Below, piece by piece: positions 28,442 to 36,688 of a stretch of DNA of 64,000 nt (its first letter is position 1; each line of letters opens with the position of its first letter). The notes beneath the pieces were generated by a model. It worked only from the letters and a program-made list of their open reading frames with translations, had not been told where the DNA came from and made no database searches. The position numbers were made by a program, and so were the translations under genes. Origin of the DNA: Nitrospirota bacterium (GTDB lineage: Bacteria; Nitrospirota; Nitrospiria; Nitrospirales; Nitrospiraceae); the NCBI GenBank assembly GCA_016219645.1, contig JACRLR010000020.1:62001-126000 (forward strand), in the 5' to 3' direction.

Positions 28442-29407
28442 ATGGACAGAGCTGATCTCTTCTCACTTTTTCGCCAAATGCTGCTGATCCGCCGGTTCGA
28501 AGAAAAATCGGCAGAGATGTATGCCCTCGCGAAAATTGCCGGGTTTCTTCATCTCTATATCGGTGAAGAGGCCATTGCGGTCGGGGCCATCGCCGCGCTT
28601 CGACCGGATGACTATGCAATCAGCGCCTACCGCGACCACGGCCACTGCCTCGCCCGCGGTTCCGACCCAGGCCTAGTCATGGCTGAGCTGTTCGGCAAAG
28701 CGACGGGCCTCTGCCAGGGCAAAGGCGGCTCTATGCACCTGGTAGATGCCCCGCGTCGGTTCATGGGTGGCTATGCCATTGTTGGAGGCCATCTTCCACT
28801 TGCCACAGGCTTCGCTTTCGCAACCAAGTATCGAACACTCGACCTGGTGACCGCCTGTTTCTTCGGTGAAGGGGCAGTCCCAAGCGGCCAAGCACACGAA
28901 GCGTTCAATCTGGCCGCCCTGTGGAAACTCCCTGTGATCTTCATCTGCGAGAATAATCGGTACGGCATGGGAACCCCGGTTAAACGGGCGATCGCACTGT
29001 ACGAGGATGTTGCGGAGACCGCCCGCTCCTACGGTATTAGGGCTGAGCGCGTGGATGGCATGGATGTGCTCGCGGTGCGCAATTTAATGAATACAGTTGT
29101 CGAGCAGGTACGAGGGGGGCAGGGTCCGTTTTTCATCGAAGCGATGACCTACAGATTCATGGGCCACTCGATGTCCGACCCGGCACATGGCCATTACAGA
29201 ACCAAAGAGGAAGTCGATGACCAACGTAGGCGGGATCCGCTTACCATCTTGAAACAGACCATCCTCAACAACAAGCTGGGAATTGAAAACGACTTCACAC
29301 AGCTTGAGCAGGAAATCGGCGAGGTCGTAATGGCTGCGGTCAAATTTGCAGATGAGAGTCCTTTCCCCGCGCCATCGGAGCTTTACAATCATGTTCTGGC
29401 TGAGTAA
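28442..29407 (+). CDS. pdhA: 2-oxoacid (pyruvate) dehydrogenase E1 alpha subunit
   Basis: Thiamine-diphosphate half of the E1 component, decarboxylating pyruvate or a similar 2-oxoacid. 321 residues from ATG 28442; another ATG lies three codons upstream at 28433. Marks: YRDHGHCLARG, the GKGGSMH block, and the ThDP/Mg motif starting FFGEGAVPSGQAHEA and ending ICENN (GEG rather than GDG). Substrate could also be acetoin, since AcoA proteins look alike. A TTGAGT and a CATAAT 18 bp apart lie at 28405-28434, right at the start. pdhB follows after a repeat element. Confidence 0.92.
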   Translation: MDRADLFSLFRQMLLIRRFEEKSAEMYALAKIAGFLHLYIGEEAIAVGAIAALRPDDYAISAYRDHGHCLARGSDPGLVMAELFGKATGLCQGKGGSMHLVDAPRRFMGGYAIVGGHLPLATGFAFATKYRTLDLVTACFFGEGAVPSGQAHEAFNLAALWKLPVIFICENNRYGMGTPVKRAIALYEDVAETARSYGIRAERVDGMDVLAVRNLMNTVVEQVRGGQGPFFIEAMTYRFMGHSMSDPAHGHYRTKEEVDDQRRRDPLTILKQTILNNKLGIENDFTQLEQEIGEVVMAAVKFADESPFPAPSELYNHVLAE

Positions 29408-29664
29408 CAGGCTGCTTAAACAGCGTACTAGTCTCACCCGTCTACCCCGGCGGCTATTTCACCCGCCCACCCTGAGGCTGCCAAGACAGCCTCTTTACCC
29501 AGGGCCGCGCCTTTCCGCAGGCAAGACCGCAGCGAACTATCGCTTAATAAGGGGTGGCTGGGATGATCCCAACTGCGCGCGTCCACCGAGCACTGCTTCA
29601 TCGTGCGGGGTGCGCGAGCACAGGGATCGTCCCAGCTACCCCGCCCCCTGTTTCAGCAGCCGTC
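29408..29664 (+). repeat. Composite repeat: family 2 ends around a family 3 hairpin, upstream of pdhB
   Basis: Outer ends CAGGCTGCTTAAACAG and CTGTTTCAGCAGCCG pair. Nested inside at 29551-29642 is a hairpin with arms GGGGTGGCTGGGATGATCCC and GGGATCGTCCCAGCTACCCC and the core motif CTGCGCGCGTCCACCGAG. The outer element begins directly at the pdhA stop codon and ends 10 bp before pdhB. Confidence 0.8.
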
Positions 29665-29674
29665 AGGTCGTCGC

Positions 29675-30652
29675 ATGGTGATGTCTTATCGGGAAGCGCT
29701 AAACCAGGCCATGCGGGAGGAGATGCGTCGGGATTCCCGCATCTTTCTGATCGGGGAGGAGGTCGGTTACTACCAGGGAGCCTTCAAGGTCAGTAAAGGG
29801 TTTGTCGAGGAATTCGGCCCACAACGGGTCGTGGATACGCCCATTACGGAAGCAGGCTTCACCGGCCTGGCAATCGGCGCCGCTATGGCGGGATTGCATC
29901 CTATTGTCGAGCTCATGACCATGAATTTTGGGATAGTGGCATTGGATCAGATCGTCAACAACGCCGCAAAAATTCGGTATATGTCGGGAGGCCAGCTGTC
30001 GGTGCCACTTGTGATTCGCGGACCGGGCAGTGCAGCCCATCAGTTAGGCGCGCAACATTCCCAGAGTCTGGAGGCCTGGTTCTGTCACGTGCCGGGATTG
30101 AAAGTGATCGCTCCCGCGACGCCTCATGACGCGAAGGGTCTGCTGAAGAGCGCGATCCGGGACAAGGACCCTGTCATCTTTATCGAAGCGCAACTGCTGT
30201 ATGGAACGAAGGGGAATGTCGGAGATGGTGAGTACACGATCCCTATCGGAGTCGCCGACATTAAACGTGTCGGACGCGACGCCACGATCGTCGCCTATTC
30301 GAAGATGCTCTTGCTGGCACTCGAGGCGGCCGATCAGCTGAGTCGAGAGGGCATCAACGTCGAGGTCATCGACCCTCGTACCCTCAAGCCATTGGACCTC
30401 GCCACAATCGTCACCTCGGTCAAAAAGACGGGGCGGCTCGTGATCGTCGAAGAGGGGTGGCGGTTTTGCGGGCTGGGTGCGCAGATTGCCGAAAGTGTGT
30501 ATACGGCGGCGTTCGATTTCCTGGACGCCCCCATCAAGCGGGTCACCGGCGAAGATGTGCCGATGCCCTACAGCCGCCCATTGGAAGATGCCGCCATTCC
30601 TGACAAGGGGCGCATCATCGAGGCCATCAAAGCGGTGTGCGGCGCTCCCTAA
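29675..30652 (+). CDS. pdhB: 2-oxoacid (pyruvate) dehydrogenase E1 beta subunit
   Basis: Partner of PdhA in the alpha2-beta2 E1. 325 residues from ATG 29675 (MVMSYREALNQAM); ATG 29681 is equally plausible. Upstream in-frame codons lie in repeat DNA and are rejected. Marks: GEEVGYYQGAFKVSKGF, DTPITEAGFTGLAIGAAM, and the C-terminal transketolase domain ending PDKGRIIEAIKAV. Active-site histidine region in GAQHSQSLEAWFCHVPGL. Confidence 0.93.
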   Translation: MVMSYREALNQAMREEMRRDSRIFLIGEEVGYYQGAFKVSKGFVEEFGPQRVVDTPITEAGFTGLAIGAAMAGLHPIVELMTMNFGIVALDQIVNNAAKIRYMSGGQLSVPLVIRGPGSAAHQLGAQHSQSLEAWFCHVPGLKVIAPATPHDAKGLLKSAIRDKDPVIFIEAQLLYGTKGNVGDGEYTIPIGVADIKRVGRDATIVAYSKMLLLALEAADQLSREGINVEVIDPRTLKPLDLATIVTSVKKTGRLVIVEEGWRFCGLGAQIAESVYTAAFDFLDAPIKRVTGEDVPMPYSRPLEDAAIPDKGRIIEAIKAVCGAP

Positions 30653-30672
30653 CCATAGGAGGCACGATTACC

Positions 30673-31041
30673 ATGTCGTCACAGCCCGAGGCTCTCAGTC
30701 ATATCGAGATCACGGAAACACTCGTTCGCCTCTATGTATTCCTGACGCAGTATCTCGATCGCTGCCTGGATGAGGGAGCCAGAAGAGCATACCCGGATGA
30801 GGAACTGCACGCGCATCTCGCCAAGACACGCGCGACGATGGCCGACATCCTCGCGGTGAATCCCGTGGTCAAAAGCAAAGTCGAGAAGGAGTGTCAAGAG
30901 GTGCTCGCCCTCGGCACTGCGATCTTAAAAGGCGGTCATGAACAAACTTCGGCAATGGAGCCAATGCAGGCGCGGCGCGCAATCCTCAGAAACAAGACCA
31001 TCGCATTGAGCGATCTGCTGGCGGTGTTCAGAGCGCTCTGA
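30673..31041 (+). CDS. Unknown small helical protein in the pdh cluster
   Basis: 122 residues from ATG 30673, with TAGGAGG 11 bases before it. Predicted all-helical and soluble, no Cys. Segments such as TLVRLYVFLTQYLDRCLDEG and VVKSKVEKECQEVLALGTAI have heptad-like hydrophobic spacing. No family recognised. It sits 20 bp after pdhB and before the gap leading to pdhC, so co-transcription with the dehydrogenase is likely. Confidence 0.65.
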   Translation: MSSQPEALSHIEITETLVRLYVFLTQYLDRCLDEGARRAYPDEELHAHLAKTRATMADILAVNPVVKSKVEKECQEVLALGTAILKGGHEQTSAMEPMQARRAILRNKTIALSDLLAVFRAL

Positions 31042-31053
31042 AAGAAGGGCCCA

Positions 31054-31140
31054 TGGTTTGTTTGGTTTATTTAGTTTGTTTGGTTGCTCTGGATCAAACA
31101 ACTACACAAACCAGATAAACCAGATGGACCATATGAACTG
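31054..31140 (+). repeat. 9-bp-unit palindromic array, copy c (inside pdh cluster)
   Basis: Left arm GTTTGTTTG, GTTTATTTA, GTTTGTTTG, GTTGCTCTG; short loop; right arm CAAACCAGATAAACCAGATG. Starts 12 bp after the stop of the upstream gene and ends 12 bp before the next start. Confidence 0.8.
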
Positions 31141-31152
31141 GGCCAGACAGTC

Positions 31153-31512
31153 ATGTCAGACCAGATACAGGAGAAACATCAATTAGCCGGCTTCGATACA
31201 CGAGAACGGGGTTTCAGTAGGCCGGTCCTATTTGAACGAACCGACGGGGGATATCAAGCGATTCTACGCTATGAGACGACGCATGTCGTGACCGTCGCAC
31301 GAGCCACACCGGTTGCTGCGTTAGAGGAATTAATCGGCATGCTCCAAGAACAGGGCTACACGCAACTCCGCAGTCAACTGAGTGTCAAAGAAGGCACCTA
31401 TCTTGGTTCTCAGGAGCCTTGGGTCGAGTACCCAGACCCCGAGCAGCAGCCTGATATGCCAGGTGGATTGATCGGCAAGTTCTTCGCATTGTTTCGCCGC
31501 TCTAATATTTAG
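31153..31512 (+). CDS. Unknown small protein in the pdh cluster
   Basis: 119 residues from ATG 31153 (MSDQIQEKHQ); the frame opens upstream but that part is palindromic array. One alpha/beta unit (FERTDGGYQAILRYETTHVV, then VAALEELIGMLQEQGYTQLRSQ) followed by an acidic loop (WVEYPDPEQQPD) and a basic hydrophobic end (LIGKFFALFRRSNI). No family recognised. Co-oriented with pdhA, pdhB, pdhC and lipA. Confidence 0.65.
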   Translation: MSDQIQEKHQLAGFDTRERGFSRPVLFERTDGGYQAILRYETTHVVTVARATPVAALEELIGMLQEQGYTQLRSQLSVKEGTYLGSQEPWVEYPDPEQQPDMPGGLIGKFFALFRRSNI

Positions 31513-31553
31513 TTAAATGGTACCGTTGATTGAAAGACAATTCCAAATCTTAA

Positions 31554-31766
31554 GGATGCTCAAAAAGGCCATCAGTCACACCCGCCTAACCAGAGGCGTG
31601 CCAAGACGCGCCTCTGTCCCGGGCGAGGCCGCATCAAACAATCACTTTATAAGGGGTGGCTGGGATGATACCAACTGCGCGCGTCCAACGAGGGCCTTCT
31701 CAGGCCGCGCGTTGCGCGAGCACAGGGATCGTCCCAGCCACCCCGCTCATTTTTTTCAGCATCCGT
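31554..31766 (+). repeat. Composite repeat: family 2 ends around a family 3 hairpin, upstream of pdhC
   Basis: Outer ends GGATGCTCAAAAAGG and TTTTTTTCAGCATCC. Nested at 31653-31744 is the hairpin GGGGTGGCTGGGATGATACC to GATCGTCCCAGCCACCCC with CTGCGCGCGTCCAACGAGG and CGCGCGTTGCGCGAGCACAG inside. Same architecture as 29408-29664, about 2.1 kb upstream, in the same orientation. Confidence 0.85.
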
Positions 31767-31777
31767 GAGGGCCTTTT

Positions 31778-32980
31778 ATGGCTAGTCGCGTCGTAATGCC
31801 AAAATTGACCGACACGATGGAAGAGGGCGTCCTTCTTGCGTGGAAAAAACGCGAAGGAGATCCGGTGGAAGCAGGGGATGTGCTCGCTGAAATCGAAACC
31901 GATAAGGCCATCATGGATCTCGAAGCCTTCGCATCCGGCATCCTGCGCAAGGTCCTGGTACAGGAGGGCGCAACCGTGATGTCCGGTACGTTGATCGGCG
32001 TCATCGCTGGAGCGGATGAGGACATCAATCCGGCATTGACCGATGCAATCACTGCCGCGCCATCGGTGGGTGGAGGAACGAAGACCAGCGTGCCGTCTGC
32101 TGCCGGCCCAACACCCACCTCACCCAGGAGCAGCCAAGAAACTCGTGTGCCTGCATCGCCCCGCGCCAAGGCTGTGGCTGCCGACAGAGGCATCGATCTT
32201 TCCACCATCACCGGGACCGGTCCTGGTGGGCGAATCGTGGAGGAGGATGTCATGAAAGCCCAGGTAGCGATAACGCGGAGTCTGTCAGCCGGAACAGACC
32301 AACCGCTGAGCCAGATGCGGAAAGCCATCGTACGAGCCACGACACAGAGCAAAGCACCGATACCGCACTTCTATTTGACAAGCGAGATCAATATGGAGCG
32401 TGCAGAGCAGTTCCGCAATCAGTATAAATCCGACCGAGTGATGCATCCATCCATCACCGACCTGCTGATCAAAGCCGCAGCGATCGCCCTCACCCGCCAT
32501 CCGGAAATCAATGTATCATTCATTGGTCATGCCATCAGGCGACATGAGCGCGTCGACATCGGCATCGCCGTCGGCATCGATGATGGTTTGATCACACCGG
32601 TCATTCGCAATTGCAGTGTGAAGTCGCTAGGTGACATCTCGAACGAATCGAAGACACTGATCGATCGAGCCAGAAACCAACATTTGCAGCCACAGGAATA
32701 TACGGACGCCACCTTCTCGATCTCAAATTTGGGAATGTTCGACGTAGAAAACTTCATTGCGGTCCTCATCCCCCCTCAGGCCGCATCCATTGCTGTCGGC
32801 TCCATCCGGGATGTCCCTGTCGTCAAAGAGGGCAGGATCGAGGCTGGTCGGCGCATGAAGGTGACATTATCCTGCGACCACCGGGCTCTGGATGGTGTGC
32901 AGGGGGCTGGCTTCCTGAAAGAGTTCAAACACATCCTTGAACATCCCTCGGAGTTGCTCCCATCGAAGGAAACTCCATGA
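31778..32980 (+). CDS. pdhC: Dihydrolipoamide acyltransferase E2 component
   Basis: Core of the 2-oxoacid dehydrogenase complex, moving the acyl group from E1 via lipoyl-lysine to CoA. 400 residues: one lipoyl domain (1-78) with Lys43 in EIETDKAIMDLEA, a Pro/Ser/Thr linker, a peripheral-subunit-binding domain at about 127-165 (VPASPRAKAVAADRGIDLST, GPGGRIVEEDV), and the catalytic domain ending SCDHRALDGVQGAGFL with the active-site His and Asp. An E3 (lpd) gene is not in the window. Stop overlaps lipA (ATGA), so the lipoyl acceptor and its lipoyl synthase are translationally coupled. Confidence 0.94.
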   Translation: MASRVVMPKLTDTMEEGVLLAWKKREGDPVEAGDVLAEIETDKAIMDLEAFASGILRKVLVQEGATVMSGTLIGVIAGADEDINPALTDAITAAPSVGGGTKTSVPSAAGPTPTSPRSSQETRVPASPRAKAVAADRGIDLSTITGTGPGGRIVEEDVMKAQVAITRSLSAGTDQPLSQMRKAIVRATTQSKAPIPHFYLTSEINMERAEQFRNQYKSDRVMHPSITDLLIKAAAIALTRHPEINVSFIGHAIRRHERVDIGIAVGIDDGLITPVIRNCSVKSLGDISNESKTLIDRARNQHLQPQEYTDATFSISNLGMFDVENFIAVLIPPQAASIAVGSIRDVPVVKEGRIEAGRRMKVTLSCDHRALDGVQGAGFLKEFKHILEHPSELLPSKETP

Positions 32981-33909
32981 GCTTTATCCCTCTTGATCAA
33001 CTTCGATCTTCTCGTACTGATTCCTCTGCCGCTATCAGCCTTCAGCCTTCAGCCTGGACCCGACCCCGTCTCCCGCCCTGGTTCAAAATTGAAGCTAAGA
33101 CCGGTCCCGACTATCTCGATATCAAACGGACCATGGACCGGCTCAAGCTCCATACCATCTGTGAAGAAGCGCGATGCCCGAATCGATGGGAATGTTGGAA
33201 TGCACGCACTGCGACATTCCTTATCTTGGGCGATATCTGTACAAGACGCTGTCACTACTGCTCAGTCGAAACAGGCCGACCACTCGCGGTAGATCACGAA
33301 GAACCTAGGCGAGTCGCAGCAGCAGTCCAGGCATTGGGCCTTCGCCATGTCGTGATCACATCGGTAAACCGGGATGAACTGGAAGATGGAGGCGCCGCGG
33401 TCTTTGCCCTAACAATCAAGCAGGTCAGATGGTTCAGCCCACACTGTACGATTGAAGTCTTGATTCCGGATTTTGAAGGGAACGGCGCGGCAATTGTGAG
33501 GGTTTGCAACGAAAAGCCCGATATTCTGAATCACAACATCGAAACTGTGCGGCGGTTATTCCCGGCGATCAGGCCACAAGGGAAGTATGATCGGTCGATC
33601 CATTTACTCGATAGGGCGAAGCAGCAGGGAATGACGACAAAGTCCGGTTTGATTCTTGGAATGGGGGAAACATTGGACGAGGCCCGCGAAGTGATGCGCA
33701 ACCTCCGCTCCGTCGGCTGCGACATCATGACCATCGGCCAATATCTCCAACCGACAAGAGAGCATCTGCCCGTTGCACGATTTTACGACCCCAGCGAGTT
33801 TGCATTGTTAAAAGAGGAGGGGATAGCCATGGGCTTCCGCCACGTCGAATCAGGCCCGTTGGTGCGCAGTTCCTACCACGCCGAACAGCAGACAGCCCAC
33901 GAAATCTAG
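32977..33909 (+). CDS. lipA: Lipoyl synthase
   Basis: Radical-SAM enzyme that inserts two sulfurs into octanoyl-lysine on E2 and H proteins. 310 residues. Auxiliary cluster ligands C-x4-C-x5-C in CEEARCPNRWECW and radical-SAM cluster C-x3-C-x2-C in CTRRCHYCSV. Later blocks HNIETVRRLFPAIRP and GLILGMGET are family-typical, and RSSY near the C-terminus supplies the conserved serine ligand. The N-terminal 35 residues are variable. No lipB is visible. Confidence 0.96.
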   Translation: MSFIPLDQLRSSRTDSSAAISLQPSAWTRPRLPPWFKIEAKTGPDYLDIKRTMDRLKLHTICEEARCPNRWECWNARTATFLILGDICTRRCHYCSVETGRPLAVDHEEPRRVAAAVQALGLRHVVITSVNRDELEDGGAAVFALTIKQVRWFSPHCTIEVLIPDFEGNGAAIVRVCNEKPDILNHNIETVRRLFPAIRPQGKYDRSIHLLDRAKQQGMTTKSGLILGMGETLDEAREVMRNLRSVGCDIMTIGQYLQPTREHLPVARFYDPSEFALLKEEGIAMGFRHVESGPLVRSSYHAEQQTAHEI

Positions 33910-33914
33910 AAGTC

Positions 33915-34604
33915 ATGCAATTAGCGGGGAGCCACGACAACATCGTCATCATCAGCGCCCATCCGGATGATATGGAAATCGGTATGGGCGGGACGGTCGC
34001 CAAACTGGTGGAGTCCATGGCTGCGATCACGTCTGTCGTCGTGACGAACGGTGGCCGGTCATCGAATCCCTTCGCATTGACGGAGCAGCGAATGGCCGAA
34101 CTAAGAAGGGAGGAAGCCCTCCGTAGCAGCGGCGTATTGGGAGTGACAAACGTGGTTTTTTGTGACGCACCGGATGCGGCAGAAGAGATCAATACGACGG
34201 ATGTCAAACGAAGACTCGTCGAGTTGCTCGATCGCTTACAGCCAACCGAAGTCTATACGCTGGACGAGGAACGGGACCGGCATCCGGCCCACCGTCTCGC
34301 CGGTAAGCTGGCAAGGGAAAGCGTCCTTGAAGCCGGTATCGTCTTAAGAGGTGGCATCTGGGCGTATGAAATCTGGGGGCCTTTCGCGACCTGGGACCGT
34401 CTTGAGTACATTGACCACTATGTGGCTAAGAAGATGGCCGCCATCGCCGAGCATCGGAGTCAGATAGCCACGATCCCATATGGGGAAGGAGTCCTGGGAT
34501 TGAATCGATGGCGAGCCGTCTTCGCCGATCCCAAGGCAAACGCCCCGGCAGGTCAGTATGCGGAAGTCTTTCGACGGATCACGATCGCTCCTCTTTCTAC
34601 ATAA
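33915..34604 (+). CDS. PIG-L/LmbE-family deacetylase (BshB-like)
   Basis: 229 residues, five bases after lipA. Zinc-binding AHPDDMEIGMGGT near residues 15-27 and the third ligand in RDRHPAHRLAG. The family removes N-acetyl groups from GlcNAc-linked small molecules, for example in bacillithiol or mycothiol synthesis, or from other glycoconjugates. The substrate cannot be named; no bshA or bshC homologue is in the window. Confidence 0.85.
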   Translation: MQLAGSHDNIVIISAHPDDMEIGMGGTVAKLVESMAAITSVVVTNGGRSSNPFALTEQRMAELRREEALRSSGVLGVTNVVFCDAPDAAEEINTTDVKRRLVELLDRLQPTEVYTLDEERDRHPAHRLAGKLARESVLEAGIVLRGGIWAYEIWGPFATWDRLEYIDHYVAKKMAAIAEHRSQIATIPYGEGVLGLNRWRAVFADPKANAPAGQYAEVFRRITIAPLST

Positions 34605-34660
34605 ACTCCATTTGCCGCCCTGTCTCTAAACCTTGTCCGAATGTGAGGAGAAGGCCAGCG

Positions 34661-35716
34661 TTAGATTAGGAGGTCAACGGAGGACGTAGGCAGATAATCG
34701 GCAATTGCCTCAAATCTCTTGTGTTTTCGCGTAAGATACATACTCTCATCAACTCCATCATAGAGCACGTGATAAAGTTTGACGCAGGGTAATCCGCTAT
34801 ACCGAAAATAATACGAAGGGTTCTTGCTACGGGTCGATTTATGAATGGTCCTATCGGGCAATCCAAGATCAACTAAATGGTGCACGAGCTGTTCAATGAA
34901 ATCCTTTGAGCCACTTACGTAACTTGCGCATGGCTTGTAGATGTCATTCTCCTCCAAATAAACCGATCCATCACCGTCCCAGCAGCCTCGGATAAAATGC
35001 CTGATTAGCCCAGATGGGATTTTGGGAAACCTTAACGTGAGACTCTTGTTCTCCGTGAGACCGAGAGCTTGGAGGTCCCGGTAAATATCTAGGTTATCTA
35101 TGACCATCGTATGAAGTGCTCCGGCAATCCCATGAGCAGGGCGATAACGTATTAATGCGTTACTTCCCATGAGTGCCCGCACTTTCTCCAATAATTCTGG
35201 TTCTTTCTGACAAATCGTGACACGAAACTTGACTGGGCCATTCGGTTTAACAAGACAGCCATCCGTATAGATAACGCCGAGGACATAGGCCATTGCAGGC
35301 GTCCAAGTCCTGAAAAACAATTCACTTACAAACCTTTTTCCGTGAGTGATTGTGGAGCCAAGGGAATAAACTTCTGAGTTGTATGAAATCTTTCCCTGCT
35401 GAAGAGCAAGACCCCTTGCGTCACTTTTCGTTCTAACGGCAAGTGCGTACTTTCTCAATAGTTTGTATACGTACTGACGGGTGCAATCGTATTGCCGAGC
35501 AATGTCGTTGAGTGATAGGCCGGATTTGTACTTCTGTTCTAAATCTTCTTTAGTAATAGGAATTGGTAAATGACTTCCTATTCTCCGCGTGACATGTGAT
35601 TTATGTCGCTTCTCCGCCGCAGCATCGTAACAGGAACCGCAGAGTCCTCTGGCTTTGTGATAATGTTCATTGGTGCCACAGGACTTACATTTGTCGTGGC
35701 CTTTTGCCCAGCTCAT
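34661..35716 (-). CDS. Free-standing LAGLIDADG homing endonuclease-like protein
   Basis: 351 residues from ATG 35716 (a GTG one codon earlier is possible). Order: zinc ribbon with C10-x2-C13 and C26-x2-C29 (CKSCGTNEHYHKARGLCGSC), a helix-turn-helix near 66-91 (GLSLNDIARQYDCTRQYVYK), and a duplicated LAGLIDADG core with motif 1 at 142-155 (MAYVLGVIYTDGCL) and motif 2 at 238-252 (LIRHFIRGCWDGDGSV), both keeping an acidic residue at the catalytic place. The DNA is visibly richer in A and T than its neighbours, which suggests transfer. No split host gene, intein junctions or intron were recognised around it. Activity is inferred from motifs only. Confidence 0.8.
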   Translation of the reverse strand: MSWAKGHDKCKSCGTNEHYHKARGLCGSCYDAAAEKRHKSHVTRRIGSHLPIPITKEDLEQKYKSGLSLNDIARQYDCTRQYVYKLLRKYALAVRTKSDARGLALQQGKISYNSEVYSLGSTITHGKRFVSELFFRTWTPAMAYVLGVIYTDGCLVKPNGPVKFRVTICQKEPELLEKVRALMGSNALIRYRPAHGIAGALHTMVIDNLDIYRDLQALGLTENKSLTLRFPKIPSGLIRHFIRGCWDGDGSVYLEENDIYKPCASYVSGSKDFIEQLVHHLVDLGLPDRTIHKSTRSKNPSYYFRYSGLPCVKLYHVLYDGVDESMYLTRKHKRFEAIADYLPTSSVDLLI

Positions 35717-36008
35717 CACTGCCTCACTTCAGTGGTATGAGACAAGACATTGCACAGCGAAGCGGTGCAAGGGACAAGCATAGAGACCTGCAGGGAGGCT
35801 CATTGTATGGAAAGGGATGAGCAAATCGCAAGGCGGTCGTGAAGAAGAAATGTTAGTGTTTCTCAGTGTTGACTTCTAATATACACGGGTCCATTGAAAT
35901 CTTTGAGCCACGAGGGTAGGGTGGTGGAGTGAGGAACCTGTAGCTGTGGTGGGATTAACACAAGAGTTAACATAATCGTTCTTATCAGACATAAGAGAAT
36001 TTCCATTT
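35717..36008 (+). other. Non-coding gap beside the endonuclease gene
   Basis: About 290 bp, AT-richer than average like the endonuclease gene. I see no gene, repeat or convincing promoter. It may hold one boundary of the acquired segment. Confidence 0.4.
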
Positions 36009-36641
36009 ATGTCGCTTGAACTACTCGGTCGCATCCAACAGGAACTGTCGATCACCGGAAGCGCCATCTACGAAACCGTCATGGCGCTGGCAGAACGAAC
36101 CAACCGCAAGGTACAAGTCCTCAGATTACACAGCCAGGCGTCAGCCCTCATCAATCAGATCGAACAGGTTCATGGCGATCTCGGACGTCAGATCGCCACG
36201 CTCTGCGCCAAGCGCCCCCTCGAAAGCGGATTGTCACTTCCTCCATCCGATGAATTAGACCATGCGCTCGGCCAGGCTAGCGGTCGCGTTCAGCAGCTCA
36301 AACAAACCCTGTTCACCGTTGACAGCCAAATACGTGAGCTCAAGCTGGAAACGATTCACCAGGAGCTTCTCACCCTGCAACAGGACCTGAGTCTTCGCGC
36401 AGCTGCTATCGAACGGGTTACTATCGTCCGGGGATCGCCGTTTATTGGAAGGGCACTCGCTGAGGTGACACTACCCGCCTCGATTCGTCTCGTCACTGTC
36501 CTCCGGGGACCATTTCTGATACCGCCTGATACTGGCCTTGTGCTTCGGGCTGACGACATTCTGGTCATCATCGGACTACAAGCTGACCTCGAGCAGGTTG
36601 CCTCAGAGTTCATTCCAGCTCGAAGCGCGACGCTGGTATAA
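36009..36641 (+). CDS. Coiled-coil protein with a C-terminal TrkA-C (RCK-C) domain
   Basis: 210 residues. Residues about 1-125 are helical with long coiled-coil character (QIEQVHGDLGRQIATLCAKR; QQLKQTLFTVDSQIRELKL). Residues about 135-205 read as a TrkA-C domain: VTIVRGSPFIGRALAEVTLP, then VTVLRGPFLIPPDTGLVLRADDILVIIG. TrkA-C normally follows an NAD-binding RCK-N domain or ends a transporter; neither is here and there is no membrane segment. It may sense a small ligand (nucleotides such as c-di-AMP bind some RCK-C domains), but that is inference. Confidence 0.7.
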   Translation: MSLELLGRIQQELSITGSAIYETVMALAERTNRKVQVLRLHSQASALINQIEQVHGDLGRQIATLCAKRPLESGLSLPPSDELDHALGQASGRVQQLKQTLFTVDSQIRELKLETIHQELLTLQQDLSLRAAAIERVTIVRGSPFIGRALAEVTLPASIRLVTVLRGPFLIPPDTGLVLRADDILVIIGLQADLEQVASEFIPARSATLV

Positions 36642-36688
36642 ACCATTTGGCTCGCGCGCTCTTGCCAGTCTCAATCATGAGGGCTGGT

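Noticed and set aside
34661-35716. Intein or group I intron carrying the endonuclease
   Set aside because: No intein splice motifs at the protein ends and no interrupted host gene on either side.
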